Below are positions 5,885-6,919 of a stretch of 6,919 nucleotides of DNA, in pieces. The notes under the pieces were generated by a model, which worked only from the letters and a program-made list of their open reading frames with translations, was not told the DNA's origin and made no database searches. Each line of letters starts with the position of its first letter. Positions within the stretch are counted from its first letter, which is position 1. The translations under genes were made by a program, and so were the position numbers. This DNA comes from Micrococcales bacterium (GTDB taxonomy: Bacteria > Actinomycetota > Actinomycetes > Actinomycetales > Dermatophilaceae), in NCBI GenBank assembly GCA_030537915.1, contig JAUNUZ010000127.1:1-6919 (forward strand), given 5' to 3'.

Positions 5885-6091
5885 GGCGCGCCCAGGCCCT
5901 TCGCGCGATTCGGGCCTCCATCGCCAGGGCCGGGTGACAGGAGATGAAAATCAGCCTGAGCCGGTCGTCCTCGTGGGCGGCGCGGCAAAAGCCGGCAGTC
6001 AGGTGAGACCGACTTACCCCGCGAAAAGCAAGCTGTGGCAGGTGTCCCGGGAGCGGCTCATCGCGGCGTTCCTGGGCTACCCGTAGCGCCG

Positions 6092-6121
6092 TGTCGTGGC
6101 CCGCGGTCACGAGCCACGACA
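6092..6121 (-). terminator. Hairpin terminator just past the thiolase stop
   Basis: TGTCGTGGC (6092-6100) pairs perfectly over 9 bp with GCCACGACA (6113-6121), with a 12-nt loop, beginning 7 nt after the leftward stop codon (6131-6129). It has no T-tract on either strand. It would also stop rightward transcripts, so it can insulate these convergent genes from each other. Confidence 0.65.
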
Positions 6122-6128
6122 GCGGGTG

Positions 6129-6919
6129 TCAGTTGAGCCGTTCAAGGATCAGCGCCATGCCCTGACCCCCGCCGACGCACATCGTCTCGAGCCCGAACTG
6201 CCCGTTGCGGCTCTCCAGCCCGTTGAGCAGGGTCGTGGTGATCCGGGCTCCCGTGGAGCCGAAGGGGTGCCCCAGGGCGATCGCGCCGCCGTGGACGTTG
6301 AGCTTCTCGAAGTCCATCTCGAGGTCGTCGGCCGAGGGCAGGACCTGGGCCGCGAACGCCTCGTTGATCTCGTAGAGGTCCATGTCGCCGATCGACATGC
6401 CCGCCCTCTTGAGTGCCTGACGTGATGCCTCGACCGGTCCCAGGCCCATGATCTCCGGGGAGAGGCCGCTGACGCCGGTCGAGACGATCCGGGCCATCGG
6501 GGTGAGGCCCAGCTCCTTGGCCTTGAGATCGCTCATGATGACGACAGCGGCGGCACCGTCGTTGAGGGCGCAGCAGTTGCCCGCCGTGATCGTGCCGTCG
6601 GGGCGGAAAACCGGCTGCAGACCCGACACCTTCTCCAGCGTGACCCCGGACCGGGGGCCGTCGTCGGTGCTGACGACCGAGCCGTCGGGCAGGGTGATCG
6701 GCGTGATCTCGCGGGCAAAGAAACCCTCTGCGATGGCTTGCTCCGCCTTGTTCTGACTATGCACCGCCCACTCGTCCTGTCGCAGCCGCGAGACACCCCG
6801 CAGAGTCGCGACGTTCTCGGCGGTCTGGCCCATGGCGAGGTAGACGTCCGGTAGCAAGCCCTCGTCGCGGGGGTCGGTCCATGTCTCGTTGGCCAGGGCG
6901 ATCCGCTCGCTGCGGGCCT
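6129..6919 (-). CDS. Thiolase (acetyl-CoA acetyltransferase / 3-ketoacyl-CoA thiolase), C-terminal part
   Basis: The leftward frame is open from the right edge to TGA at 6131-6129 and gives the last 262 residues of a thiolase; about the first third, including the acyl-accepting Cys, lies outside the window. Thiolases cleave 3-ketoacyl-CoA or condense two acetyl-CoA. Visible family marks are LPDVYLAMGQTAENVA near the left of the fragment, NEAFA (bases 6351-6365), NVHGGAIALGHPFGSTGAR with the catalytic His (bases 6267-6269), and the C-terminal ETMCVGGGQGMALILERL with the second catalytic Cys (bases 6177-6179). All catalytic residues expected in this part are intact. The frame continues above a possible TTG start at 6857 with family-like sequence (ARSERIALANETW), so TTG 6857 is not the start. 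Degradative or biosynthetic role cannot be told; I recall similar thiolase genes near Bax-1 family genes in other actinobacteria (for example fadA3 in M. tuberculosis). Confidence 0.93.
   Translation of the reverse strand, partial: ARSERIALANETWTDPRDEGLLPDVYLAMGQTAENVATLRGVSRLRQDEWAVHSQNKAEQAIAEGFFAREITPITLPDGSVVSTDDGPRSGVTLEKVSGLQPVFRPDGTITAGNCCALNDGAAAVVIMSDLKAKELGLTPMARIVSTGVSGLSPEIMGLGPVEASRQALKRAGMSIGDMDLYEINEAFAAQVLPSADDLEMDFEKLNVHGGAIALGHPFGSTGARITTTLLNGLESRNGQFGLETMCVGGGQGMALILERLN

Larger units (their letters stand above)
5821..6128. other. 308-nt gap between cupin and thiolase genes, no convincing gene
   Basis: The gap holds the cupin terminator at its left end and the thiolase terminator at its right end. 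Between them a rightward 50-codon frame from GTG 5934 to TAG 6086 encodes a short polar peptide ending KLWQVSRERLIAAFLGYP. A 34-codon frame (5833-5937) overlaps its start by GTGA but lies inside the terminator hairpin. Neither has a good ribosome site. The 50-codon frame could be a real micro-gene or the decayed end of a lost gene; support is weak. Confidence 0.4.

Noticed and set aside
5833..5937. 34-codon frame after the cupin gene, overlapping the 50-codon frame by GTGA
   Set aside because: Its first half coincides with both arms of the terminator hairpin and no ribosome site precedes it.
5386..5988. Leftward 200-codon frame opposite the cupin gene
   Set aside because: It covers the cupin gene and its terminator in antisense, and the cupin motifs on the other strand are unmistakable.

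Overview
This window is GC-rich DNA with densely packed genes and frequent GTG starts, typical of a high-GC actinobacterium. Several gene products resemble those of Micrococcales such as the Intrasporangiaceae, but genus cannot be fixed from sequence alone. Genes run mostly rightwards, with one leftward gene entering from each edge.

Left part (1-2809): the N-terminal 147 codons of a leftward CPA1-type Na+/H+ antiporter are separated by a 259-nt divergent gap from a rightward pair: a Ppx/GppA phosphatase and a family-5 (UdgB-like) uracil-DNA glycosylase. These two overlap by ATGA and are probably translationally coupled. A tRNA with anticodon UAA (leucine) follows 23 nt after the glycosylase stop. 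It has a five-nucleotide variable loop instead of the long variable arm expected of tRNA-Leu.

Middle part (2810-4117): a seven-helix Bax inhibitor-1 family membrane protein is followed after 8 nt by a 96-residue protein of unknown function, probably in the same transcript.

Accessory-looking part (4118-6128): a 257-nt spacer holds a cluster of nested and mutually exclusive inverted repeats. It leads into a 310-residue protein with three zinc-knuckle-like cysteine sets and a C-terminal GIY-YIG-like domain. This gene is clearly less GC-rich toward its 3' end than its neighbours (about 55-57% against about 75% in a sampled stretch of ppx), suggesting lateral acquisition. A small single-domain cupin protein follows, then a strong two-part hairpin terminator and a 308-nt gap without a convincing gene.

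Right edge (6129-6919): the C-terminal 262 residues of a leftward thiolase (acetyl-CoA acetyltransferase or 3-ketoacyl-CoA thiolase), with a good hairpin just past its stop. From memory, a Bax-1 family membrane gene lies near a thiolase gene in other actinobacteria, so 4118-6128 may be an insertion into an otherwise conserved neighbourhood.

Most genes are housekeeping: phosphate/polyphosphate metabolism, base-excision repair, translation, membrane physiology and acyl-CoA metabolism. The best candidates for something undescribed are the zinc-knuckle/GIY-YIG protein with its structured leader, and the short-arm tRNA-Leu(UAA).
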